From positions 1 through 58,069 of the forward strand of contig JADFIG010000021.1 of assembly GCA_022566735.1 (NCBI GenBank): DNA of 58,069 nt, read 5' to 3'. The position numbers and the translations under genes are program-made. The notes beneath the pieces were generated by a model. That model did no database searches. It was not told where the DNA came from and was given only the letters and a program-made list of their open reading frames with translations. This stretch comes from Pseudomonadota bacterium (GTDB lineage Bacteria; Pseudomonadota; Gammaproteobacteria; Burkholderiales; Burkholderiaceae_C). Below, piece after piece: positions 1 through 6,973 of this stretch; the first letter of the stretch is position 1; every line of letters starts with the position of its first letter.

Positions 1-49
1 CGCTCAGGATCGCCAGGATCTGGCTCTCTGTGAATCTCGACTTCCTCAT
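1..49 (-). CDS. IS3-family transposase OrfA, 5' end only
   Basis: Reading left out of the window from an ATG at 49, the 16 codons present give MRKSRFTESQILAILS. This matches the conserved start of OrfA, the helix-turn-helix DNA-binding subunit of IS3-family (IS407-like) transposases. The rest lies outside the window. A CCCCC-containing stretch on the minus strand near 95-112 has the look of an IS3-type terminal repeat, so the insertion sequence probably ends there. That would place its border inside the first codons of the recombinase frame on the other strand. The identification rests on 16 residues plus the expected position of an element end. Confidence 0.65.
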   Translation of the reverse strand, partial: MRKSRFTESQILAILS

Positions 50-58
50 CGCTCTTCC

Positions 59-1084
59 TTGAAGATGCGGAAGTCTCTATTTTCATCTTGTCTACTCAGC
101 GGGGGAGCTTACGCCGGCACCATTTGCCGCTTCCAGGTCGAGACGACCGGACTGCGCGTACCGGTTGGCATGCACAAGGCACTGCGTGAGTACGAGCAGT
201 ACTGCAGAGAGCGGCGACATCTGCGGCCTACCAGTCTGGCTGAACGTATGCACAACATCGCAGTCTTCCTGGACTTCCTGCGCACCCGAGGCCTGGCGTC
301 GCTAGATACGCTGAAGGCCGAAGACCTCGGCGCCTTCATTCGGAGCCGAACGACCTGGAAGCCGAGAACCATCTCGCACGTATCGTGCGACCTGAGGTTG
401 TTCTTGCAGTTCTTGTTCATGCGCGACATCCTGCCCCGTGACCTCAGCACTGCGATACCGACGGTCCGGCAGGCGAGCAATGCCAAGGTGCCTTCGGTAT
501 GGGAGCCGGAACTGGTCGAACGGTTGCTCGCTGCGGTCGATCGCAGCTCACCCAAGGGCAAGCGTGACTACGCCATCTTGCTGTTCGCCGCACGCCTTGG
601 CCTGCGCCTGGGCGACATCAAAGGGCTCACGCTCGATCACCTCCACTGGAGTACTTCCACGATCGAGATCGTCCAGCACAAGACGCAAGAGCCGCTGGTC
701 CTGCCCTTGATCCAGGAGGTCGGCACGGCCCTCATCGACTACCTGCGGGCGGGACGCCCCCCAGTGGCGCACCGACATCTGTTCACCAACTTGACGCCGC
801 CGTTCGAACCCATTTGCCAGAACGCTCGGCTTCACCGTGTCGTCGTCTATTGGCGGGAGGTGGCAGGGATTAAGTTCAAGACGCCGCAACGCCAGGGCCT
901 GCACTCGCTGCGCCACACCTTGGCCACCCGGTTGCTCGGCGCACAGACACCATTCCCGGTCATCTCCGCCGTGCTGGGGCATGCCTCACAAGCAACGACC
1001 TTCATCTACACCAAGGCCGATGTAGAAACACTCCGCATGGCCGCCATCGATCCGGAGGAGGTGTGCCATGGCAACGCCTCGTAA
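59..1084 (+). CDS. Tyrosine recombinase, first of a recombinase trio (RitA position)
   Basis: A site-specific tyrosine recombinase. The N-terminal SAM-like core-binding domain covers about residues 40-140 (RPTSLAERMHNIAVFLDFLR). The catalytic domain carries the arginine in LGLRLGD, the HSLRHT box, LGHAS and the nucleophile tyrosine in FIYTKAD, so the active site is complete. The longest frame uses a TTG at 59, but its first 15-20 residues look like insertion-sequence end DNA. ATG 170 (MHKALREYEQYC) is the more natural start, or the gene has lost its 5' end to the IS. It overlaps the next gene by 17 bases. Three adjacent overlapping recombinase genes are the hallmark of RIT elements. Confidence 0.85.
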   Translation: MKMRKSLFSSCLLSGGAYAGTICRFQVETTGLRVPVGMHKALREYEQYCRERRHLRPTSLAERMHNIAVFLDFLRTRGLASLDTLKAEDLGAFIRSRTTWKPRTISHVSCDLRLFLQFLFMRDILPRDLSTAIPTVRQASNAKVPSVWEPELVERLLAAVDRSSPKGKRDYAILLFAARLGLRLGDIKGLTLDHLHWSTSTIEIVQHKTQEPLVLPLIQEVGTALIDYLRAGRPPVAHRHLFTNLTPPFEPICQNARLHRVVVYWREVAGIKFKTPQRQGLHSLRHTLATRLLGAQTPFPVISAVLGHASQATTFIYTKADVETLRMAAIDPEEVCHGNAS

Positions 1085-2057
1085 GCCCGTGACATTCACC
1101 GGCAACAGCCCCTTGGCACCCCTGATGGCTCAGCTCGTTCAGGAGAAGCGGGCCTGCGGCTACCGCTACGACGAATACGTGAGCACCCTGCGTCGCTTGG
1201 ATACCTATCTGTCCCGCCAGGGCTTGCTGCAAGTCGAGTTGCCGAAGGCGGTGTTCTCTCCATGGCTGGCCAAGCAGGCGCACGAAACCGGCAAGACCCA
1301 AAGTGTTCGAATCAGCACGGTTCGACAACTCGCCCTGTACATGAACCGGCTCGTTTTGCACGCCGATTTGCCCGATCCGAGAACTGGCGCCAAGCAGTCA
1401 AAGTCATTCGTGGCACGCATCCTGACGCACGACGAAGTGCGCCGCCTGCTTGATGCCGCAGACCAGATCAAGCCGATGGCGTCCACACACCTGCGCCACC
1501 TTGTTTTGCCGGAACTGCTGCGCGTGCTGTATGGATGCGGCCTTCGTCTCGAAGAAGCACTGAGTCTGCGCATTCGGGACGTTGATCTGATCCAAGGCGT
1601 GCTGCACATCAATGACACCAAGTTCCGCAAGGACCGCCTGGTGCCACCCGCTCGACCACTGATCGCTCGTCTGCAAAAGTACGCTGCCACGCTGGGGCCG
1701 CTACCGGCGGATGCTTACTTCTTCCCGTCACCGCGCGGCGGTGCGCTTCACAGCAGCGGTGTGTACCGCAACTACAGGGAGCTGCTGCATCGATGCCACA
1801 TCGGCCACGGTGGGCGAGGGCAAGGACCACGCCTGCACGACTTGCGCCACACCTTCGCGGTGCATACCTTGCTGCGCTGGTACCGAGAAGGCGCCGATCT
1901 GCAGGCCAGGTTGCCAGTGCTGGCCACCTACCTCGGCCACGCCTCGATTGATGGCACGCAGGACTACTTGCAGATGACGGCCGAGTTGTACCCAGAGATC
2001 GTCTCGCGATCAGACGCGGCCTTCAGCGAGGTCATTCCACGCAGGAGGCCGTCATGA
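1068..2057 (+). CDS. Tyrosine recombinase, second of the trio (RitB position)
   Basis: A 329-residue tyrosine recombinase with a complete catalytic set: arginine in CGLRLEEAL, HDLRHTF, LGHAS and tyrosine in TQDYLQM. The N-terminal part (residues 15-110) is the core-binding domain. The ATG lies inside the end of the preceding gene, and the stop overlaps the next start as ATGA. All three recombinases are therefore probably made from one mRNA with coupled translation. In RIT elements the three proteins are thought to act together, with each contributing to strand exchange or end binding. That role is taken from the family and is not shown here. Confidence 0.9.
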   Translation: MATPRKPVTFTGNSPLAPLMAQLVQEKRACGYRYDEYVSTLRRLDTYLSRQGLLQVELPKAVFSPWLAKQAHETGKTQSVRISTVRQLALYMNRLVLHADLPDPRTGAKQSKSFVARILTHDEVRRLLDAADQIKPMASTHLRHLVLPELLRVLYGCGLRLEEALSLRIRDVDLIQGVLHINDTKFRKDRLVPPARPLIARLQKYAATLGPLPADAYFFPSPRGGALHSSGVYRNYRELLHRCHIGHGGRGQGPRLHDLRHTFAVHTLLRWYREGADLQARLPVLATYLGHASIDGTQDYLQMTAELYPEIVSRSDAAFSEVIPRRRPS

Positions 2058-3064
2058 AGCCGACCGACCTCTCCGTGCACGTGACAAACTTTCTCACGCG
2101 CTATCTCGCCGGTCAGCGCAACCTGAGCCCGAACACAATCAAGGCCTACCGCGATGTGTTCACGCTGCTGCTGCGTTTCGGCCGCGACGTTCGCGGCGTT
2201 GCGGTTGAGCGCCTGTGTCTGGGCGACATCGACGTAGCCTGCGTCGAGGCGTTCCTTGATCACCTGGCGCAGGAGAGGCACTGCTCGATCCGTACCCAGA
2301 ACCAGCGGTTGGCCGTGCTGCACGCATTCTTCCGCTACGTGCAGTCGGAGGTGCCAGAGCGGATGCTGCAGTGCCAGAAGATCATGGCGATGCCGTTGCG
2401 GCGCCATGTGCAGGTTCCGGTGGCCTACCTTTCAAAGGAAGAGCTGACGCATGTGCTGGCGCACCCCGATCCAGCAACACCGGCCGGGCGGCGCGACGCG
2501 GTGATGCTCAGCGTGCTCTACGATACCGGTGCCCGAGCCCAGGAGTTGATCGACTTGAACGCCCACGATGTACGACTGACAACAACAGCGCAAATCAGGC
2601 TGCTGGGCAAAGGGCGCAAAGTACGTGTGGTGCCATTGATGGAGGCCACCGCTCAGCTACTGCGTGACCACCTCCGCGAGAACGATCTCGACCGGCCTGA
2701 ACGGGGCCATTTGCCGTTGTTCCAGAACCGCCAGGGCGGACGCCTGTCGAGATCGGGCTTGCGGTACCTGCTGCACTGCCACGTACAGGCCGCTCGGTCT
2801 GAGGTGCCCGGCTTCACGCAGAAGATCAGTCCCCACAGCATGCGGCACACCAAAGGCATGCATCTTCTGGAGAGCGGTGTGTCACTGGAGATCATCCGCG
2901 ACTTCCTCGGGCATGTGGATGTCAAGACCACGCAGATTTACGCTCGGGCAAACCTGGAGATGAAGCGGCGCGCGCTGGAGAAGGTGGCCGGGGATTCGCC
3001 ATCCGCAGCACTGCCGTCCTGGCAGCAGAACAAGTCGCTGCTGGACTGGCTGCACTCGCTGTAG
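2054..3064 (+). CDS. Tyrosine recombinase, third of the trio (RitC position)
   Basis: A 336-residue tyrosine recombinase with a XerC/D-like layout. The core-binding domain is at about residues 5-100 (FLTRYLAGQRNLSPNTIKAY). The catalytic domain has DTGARAQELIDL, a lysine hairpin LLGKGRKVRVVPL, HSMRHTKG, FLGHVDVKTTQ and a tyrosine in IYARANL. All canonical residues are present. The ATG overlaps the previous stop in an ATGA junction. The gene ends 16 bases before a perfect 12-base-arm hairpin that separates it from the convergent integrase. Confidence 0.92.
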   Translation: MKPTDLSVHVTNFLTRYLAGQRNLSPNTIKAYRDVFTLLLRFGRDVRGVAVERLCLGDIDVACVEAFLDHLAQERHCSIRTQNQRLAVLHAFFRYVQSEVPERMLQCQKIMAMPLRRHVQVPVAYLSKEELTHVLAHPDPATPAGRRDAVMLSVLYDTGARAQELIDLNAHDVRLTTTAQIRLLGKGRKVRVVPLMEATAQLLRDHLRENDLDRPERGHLPLFQNRQGGRLSRSGLRYLLHCHVQAARSEVPGFTQKISPHSMRHTKGMHLLESGVSLEIIRDFLGHVDVKTTQIYARANLEMKRRALEKVAGDSPSAALPSWQQNKSLLDWLHSL

Positions 3065-3080
3065 GACGGCGCCTGGCCCG

Positions 3081-3108
3081 CCTCGCAGCCCCGGTAGGGG
3101 CTGCGAGG
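3081..3108. terminator. Perfect hairpin between convergent recombinase genes
   Basis: Twelve-base arms (CCTCGCAGCCCC and its exact complement) enclose a four-base loop, GGTA. The hairpin sits between the third trio recombinase (stop at 3064) and the convergent integrase (stop at 3111). It could terminate transcription from both sides. Neither flank has a good run of T, so a recombinase recognition structure is also possible. Confidence 0.6.
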
Positions 3109-3109
3109 T

Positions 3110-3176
3110 GTTATGCGCAGACAGAATCGTCGGGCTCTTGCGAAAGCGGGGCTTTGCAGGCTGCTCTGCGCATAAC
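3110..3176. repeat. 11-base inverted repeat spanning the integrase 3' end
   Basis: GTTATGCGCAG at 3110-3120 is the exact reverse complement of CTGCGCATAAC at 3166-3176, with 45 bases between. The pair spans the last codons of the convergent integrase. Eleven-base arms are the usual size of a tyrosine-recombinase half-site, so this may be the right end of the RIT trio or a recombination site. No matching copy was found at the left edge of the window. Confidence 0.5.
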
Positions 3177-4304
3177 GGCGGACTGACCTAAATAGGCCCC
3201 CGAAGCGCGTATGCGCGCATGCCCGGCCAACCTGGACACGGATTGCCGGGCCTGACGGTCAAGCTCCGGTGACACCGTGCGCCCGCCACGCACTGGGGGC
3301 AGGGTCCCGGCCATGGCCGCATAGTGACCGATCAACACTTCGTGGCGCAGTCCATGGGCGGTCACCCCCAGTTCGCGCACGGTGATGCCGAACTTGGTCA
3401 ACACATAGTCAAAGTGCCTGAGGTTTCTGCGCAGGTCATGTGCCGGGTTGCCCATATGGGCATCCTGGCTGCTGACCACGCCCTGCGCGAAGGTCACGGC
3501 GGCGAGTCGCGCAGGGCTGTCCAGCGGGATGTGGCGCACCCGGCCTCCCTTGCCCTTGATCCTCGCGTACCGATCCGCCGACTTGTCCTCGGGCGGCAGG
3601 CCCGTGGACTCGAAGGGCACGATGCTCTCAAATGGCCGAAACAGCACCGATTCCTTGCGCCGCAGTCCCATGGCGCGGATCAGTCGCAACGAGGCCCCCA
3701 CAAAGCGGTCGTGCTCACAGACCTGGGCAATCACAGTGTCGATGTCCACCCCTTGTGCCGACCACCCCTTGTCCCGGCTGGCGTACTCATGGCGCTGGTA
3801 TTCGTCAACGCTCAAGCCGTAGTGGTCTGGTGATCGCACGAAGCCATGCTTGCCCATCCACATTGCCAGCCCACGCAGAAAGCTCAGGTAGGTCTGGATC
3901 GTCGCCGGGGCCAGGTGCTCCCGCTGCCAGACCTGCACCATGGCCCGGAGGTGCTTTTGCCCCAGGTTGCGCGGGTCAGGCACCGTCTTGAACCCGGCCT
4001 TGGTCTTCAAGTCCCGAAAGAATCGGCGCAGGAACTGGGCGCGCTCTTGCCGTGTCTTGTGTGAGACGGTCTTGGCCATCGAGGTGTGCAGGGCGTTGAA
4101 CAGTTCGATCAACACTTCCAGCACCTTGAGCGGCGGCGTCTTGCCTGTGGGGTAGTGGGCCAGGATGTCCTGGGGTGACTTGCCCGCCCAGCTTTGACGG
4201 CGTGCGGGTTGGTGCTGGCTTGAGCGCCCCGGGCTGGATGCTTCCTGAACCCGGCGCCGTGATGATCTGAGCGTTGTGGATCGAGGGGGGGATGAGTCAG
4301 ACAT
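3111..4304 (-). CDS. Integrase_1-type tyrosine recombinase
   Basis: A 397-residue recombinase of the 'integrase domain-containing' type (Phage_int_SAM_2 followed by Integrase_1). Such genes are often carried by integrative elements. Residues 1-45 are a basic, proline- and serine-rich tail. About 75-160 form the core-binding domain (SHKTRQERAQFLRRFFRDL). The catalytic half carries the arginine region RAMGLRRKESVLFRP, the hairpin KGKGGRVRHIPLDS, TAHGLRHEVL, LAGHARIRASGAYL and the expected tyrosine. The 22 residues after GAYLGQS are encoded by the inverted-repeat region next to the RIT trio, and may be a new tail created when that element inserted. No ribosome-binding site is evident before ATG 4304. 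The internal methionine in SMAKTVSHK is an alternative start. Confidence 0.8.
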   Translation of the reverse strand: MSDSSPPRSTTLRSSRRRVQEASSPGRSSQHQPARRQSWAGKSPQDILAHYPTGKTPPLKVLEVLIELFNALHTSMAKTVSHKTRQERAQFLRRFFRDLKTKAGFKTVPDPRNLGQKHLRAMVQVWQREHLAPATIQTYLSFLRGLAMWMGKHGFVRSPDHYGLSVDEYQRHEYASRDKGWSAQGVDIDTVIAQVCEHDRFVGASLRLIRAMGLRRKESVLFRPFESIVPFESTGLPPEDKSADRYARIKGKGGRVRHIPLDSPARLAAVTFAQGVVSSQDAHMGNPAHDLRRNLRHFDYVLTKFGITVRELGVTAHGLRHEVLIGHYAAMAGTLPPVRGGRTVSPELDRQARQSVSRLAGHARIRASGAYLGQSAVMRRAACKAPLSQEPDDSVCA

Positions 4305-5517
4305 GATGTGTGCCCATGGTCAAGGGCCCGCCGCCCGAACAGCGGGTTGGTCGTGAGTGAAGGTGGAATCCCATGGAGATCGCCAATGGCGCGGATTCCG
4401 TCGCCCCATCGGTTCGTGGTCAAGCATTCAGCGCCGCACGCAACCACGACGTGTGCGGCGCCTACCCAAAGGTTTGTTGGTCGGTTGCTTGCTTGGATGC
4501 ATCGACACCGGTCAACTCGGTCTTTCTTAAAAACGAAACGGGTGATCCGTCCCAGTTGTGCATTTCTGCAGCCGTGGGGTTGTTGATGCCGACTTGCCTC
4601 TGGGGCATGGACAGCATCGGCGCGGAGGTCTGGCCTCTCGCGTCTGTGGTGGATCAGTTCTGGATTCGGAGCGACATCCACTCGCATGGGTCCACCCCTG
4701 ACCGAAAGTCCAGGGCGGTGCCGAGTTCATGAGCGAGGTCGCACGGGGAGCCTAAAGAGGCAAACACAACCGTGCGGTGCGCCGAAACGCGTGCTCAAGG
4801 GATGGCGGGAACAGCGGTTCGGCATCGGGTGCCGACTGCGTGCTCGAAGACCGTGGCGCGTTTCAGGAACGCCCAACTCAGGGAGTTGGCAGGGCCATCG
4901 GTGCATGCACTGCGAAGAAGACCTCAGGGCCAGCACCTCAGGGGCGATGGCGAATTCCGGTTCAAGGACCGGAGCTTGGAGGGCAGGTAACGACTGCGAC
5001 GCCTTTTGCTCCATCAGGAGCAGAGCCAGGACGGCTCTCGGGAATCTGTAGTGGACTCGCCGGGAGGCTTTCGGTCAAGGACCGCAACCGCAACGGCCCG
5101 CATTGCAGGAGGCTTGCACGTGGCGAACTTGGGGTGCGCAACATGCCCTTGAGCCGTGCTTATTTACTGATACGGCACAAGCGCCAGACGGCCCGTGGGC
5201 TTGACATCAAGAAATCCTGCCTCTGGTTCCCAACAAAGGTTCTCGATGGGCTTAGATGGACCTCGATGGCGCCTGCCTCGGGCGTGGCGAAAGGGGTTGA
5301 CGAGTGTCATTCGAATGAGAACGTGGTGACACACGCGACCCCAGAACCCAGAGCGCGAAGGTTTGGCAACAGGCCAATGTCATTGCGACGCATGCAGGCT
5401 GACAGTGAATCTGCACCGATGCCGAAATCATGTGTTCTGAGTCGGGGTTTGCCGTGGCGGGATCGTGTCAGCTTGCTGATGCTGATCGCTCATGAACCCA
5501 CGCCTTGGAGGCTCATC
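4305..5517. other. 1.2 kb without a credible gene, upstream of parM
   Basis: Open frames here have no ribosome-binding sites and no recognisable protein. The frame that runs into parM from 4777 lacks homology-like features before the ATG at 5518. The segment holds a hairpin with 9-base arms (4431-4439 with 4453-4461), a 6-base-arm hairpin (4956-4973), the 10-mer TCAAGGACCG twice (near 4962 and 5074), a perfect 12-base palindrome TCATTCGAATGA (5307-5318) and a tandem GCTGAT (5475-5486). No iteron array is visible. A centromere for the ParM-like system would be expected close to 5300-5517. Confidence 0.5.
5307..5318. promoter_or_regulatory. 12-base palindrome upstream of parM, possible operator or centromere element
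   Basis: TCATTCGAATGA is a perfect palindrome about 200 bases before the parM-like start. The related halves CATTCGT and ATGAATG recur at about 6865-6887, just after the small partner gene. Binding by the StbB/ParR-like protein is a guess from position only. Confidence 0.25.
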
Positions 5518-6561
5518 ATGGATTTGATCGTCAGAGCGGTGGATGTCGGATCAGGCAACACCAAATACGTCGTTGGCACGGAGGGCACCGAGATCCGCTG
5601 CGCCAGTTTTCCTTCCATTGCCTACCCGAGCGCCAGCGAGACTCAGGCCTGGTCGGCATCCGAGCGGCGCAAAACCGTGTCCATCCCCATCGGACACCTG
5701 TTCTACGAGGTCGGGCCCGATGTCCACCTGGTGGCCGATTCCGTGCGTGCAACCCAATTGCACGATGAGTACACCGACACGCCCGAGTACATGGCCTTGC
5801 TTCGAGGCGCCCTGCATCTCATGAAGCAAAGTCGCATCGACCTCCTGGTGGTGGGCCTGCCTGTGGCCCTGCTGCACCTCAAGAAGGCGGCGCTGGAGAA
5901 AGCGATGACGGGAACGCATGACGTTGGGGGTGGCAAGACCGTGACTGTCGTCAAGGCACTCGCTGTGGCGCAGCCTCAAGGGGCGTTGGCTCATTACGCA
6001 TCGGTGCACAAGAAGATGGCCACCATCGGCAACGAGCAGAGCTTGATCATCGACCCTGGCTCACGAACCTTCGACTGGTTGGTGGCCAGGGGCATGAGGC
6101 AGGTTCAAAAGCAAAGCCATTCGTTCAACCGTGGCATGTCGGATGTGCTGCGCCTGATCGCGGCCGAGATCACCAAGGACATTGGCAGCCCTTATCGCGA
6201 CCTTGATGCCATCGATCTGGCTTTGCGAACGGGCAAACAGCCGGTGATTTTCCAGAAGTCCTACGACATCACCAGATTCATGCCCATGGCTGAGGCGGTA
6301 GCGCAGCAGGCCGTGTCGGCAATGAAGCAGTACATCGAATCGCCACATAGCTTGCAGAACATCATCCTGGTCGGCGGCGGTGCCTTCCTGTTCAAGAAGG
6401 CGGTGAAGGCGGCATTCCCGAATCACAAGATCCATGAGGTCAAGGAGCCCATGTTCGCCAATGTACGGGGCTTTCAACTGGCAGGGCAGAACTATGCGCG
6501 GACGGTGATGGCCGCACCACGGGCCGATCAAGGTGCGACGCCATCGGGGAGCAAGCAATGA
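5518..6561 (+). CDS. parM: ParM/StbA-family actin-like ATPase for DNA segregation
   Basis: A 347-residue actin-fold ATPase. Phosphate-1 loop DVGSGNTK lies at residues 9-16, the phosphate-2 motif DPGSRTFDWL at about 180, and the adenosine motif ILVGGGAFLFKKA near 280. These are the three nucleotide-contacting signatures of the ParM/StbA class. Such proteins polymerise and push plasmid copies apart through a small DNA-binding adaptor. ATG 5518 was chosen because GGAGG precedes it by about 6 bases and the actin fold starts immediately after. The longer frame from 4777 adds 247 residues with no recognisable features. The stop overlaps the next ATG (ATGA). A PRTRC-system protein D relative is an alternative reading, but the other PRTRC genes are absent. 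Confidence 0.82.
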   Translation: MDLIVRAVDVGSGNTKYVVGTEGTEIRCASFPSIAYPSASETQAWSASERRKTVSIPIGHLFYEVGPDVHLVADSVRATQLHDEYTDTPEYMALLRGALHLMKQSRIDLLVVGLPVALLHLKKAALEKAMTGTHDVGGGKTVTVVKALAVAQPQGALAHYASVHKKMATIGNEQSLIIDPGSRTFDWLVARGMRQVQKQSHSFNRGMSDVLRLIAAEITKDIGSPYRDLDAIDLALRTGKQPVIFQKSYDITRFMPMAEAVAQQAVSAMKQYIESPHSLQNIILVGGGAFLFKKAVKAAFPNHKIHEVKEPMFANVRGFQLAGQNYARTVMAAPRADQGATPSGSKQ

Positions 6562-6836
6562 ACGCCAACACCAAGGTTAGTGGGGAACCGATCCGCCTGG
6601 TGTTTGAATTGGCGCGTGCCGATCACCCCAGGCTGTACGACGATCTGATCCAGTTCCCCAAGGGCACGAAGAGGATCAATCGACTGCGGGTGCTTGCTTA
6701 CGATGGCTTGCTCATTCAGAGCGGGCACATCGTCTCTATGGCGGCACCTCACCCAGGCAGCGGTGAGCAAGGGGAGGAGGTAGGGCGCGGGGGACAGATC
6801 ACCAACGACTTGTTTGGGCCGTCTATCGCGGACTGA
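6558..6836 (+). CDS. Small StbB/ParR-like partner of the ParM ATPase
   Basis: A 92-residue protein that starts inside the parM stop codon, so it is almost certainly co-translated with it. The core pattern (IRLVFELARADHPRLYDDL, then KGTKRINRLRVLAYDGLL) resembles the short adaptor proteins encoded after StbA/ParM genes. These bind centromere repeats, usually through a ribbon-helix-helix fold, and link DNA to the filament. The last 25 residues are glycine-rich and probably disordered. The assignment rests mainly on context and size, with moderate sequence resemblance. Confidence 0.6.
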   Translation: MNANTKVSGEPIRLVFELARADHPRLYDDLIQFPKGTKRINRLRVLAYDGLLIQSGHIVSMAAPHPGSGEQGEEVGRGGQITNDLFGPSIAD

Positions 6837-6973
6837 TCAGAAACCTGTCGAGGAGGGGGCGCTCATTCGTATCGGGATAATGAATGCCAAGTGGCCGAAG
6901 TATCTCTGAAAATCCACTTCGACCGGGCATCAGCACAGTCACGCTCAATCCAAAAGGAAGAGGATCGCAATCA

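Noticed and set aside
3110..3176. Integron attC-like site
   Set aside because: The outer bases GTT...AAC are in the wrong orientation for attC (RYYYAAC...GTTRRRY), the core fails the R positions, and no cassette structure is nearby.
4777..5517. A 247-residue N-terminal extension of the ParM-like protein
   Set aside because: The actin fold begins directly at ATG 5518, which has its own ribosome-binding site. The extension has no family resemblance and irregular composition.
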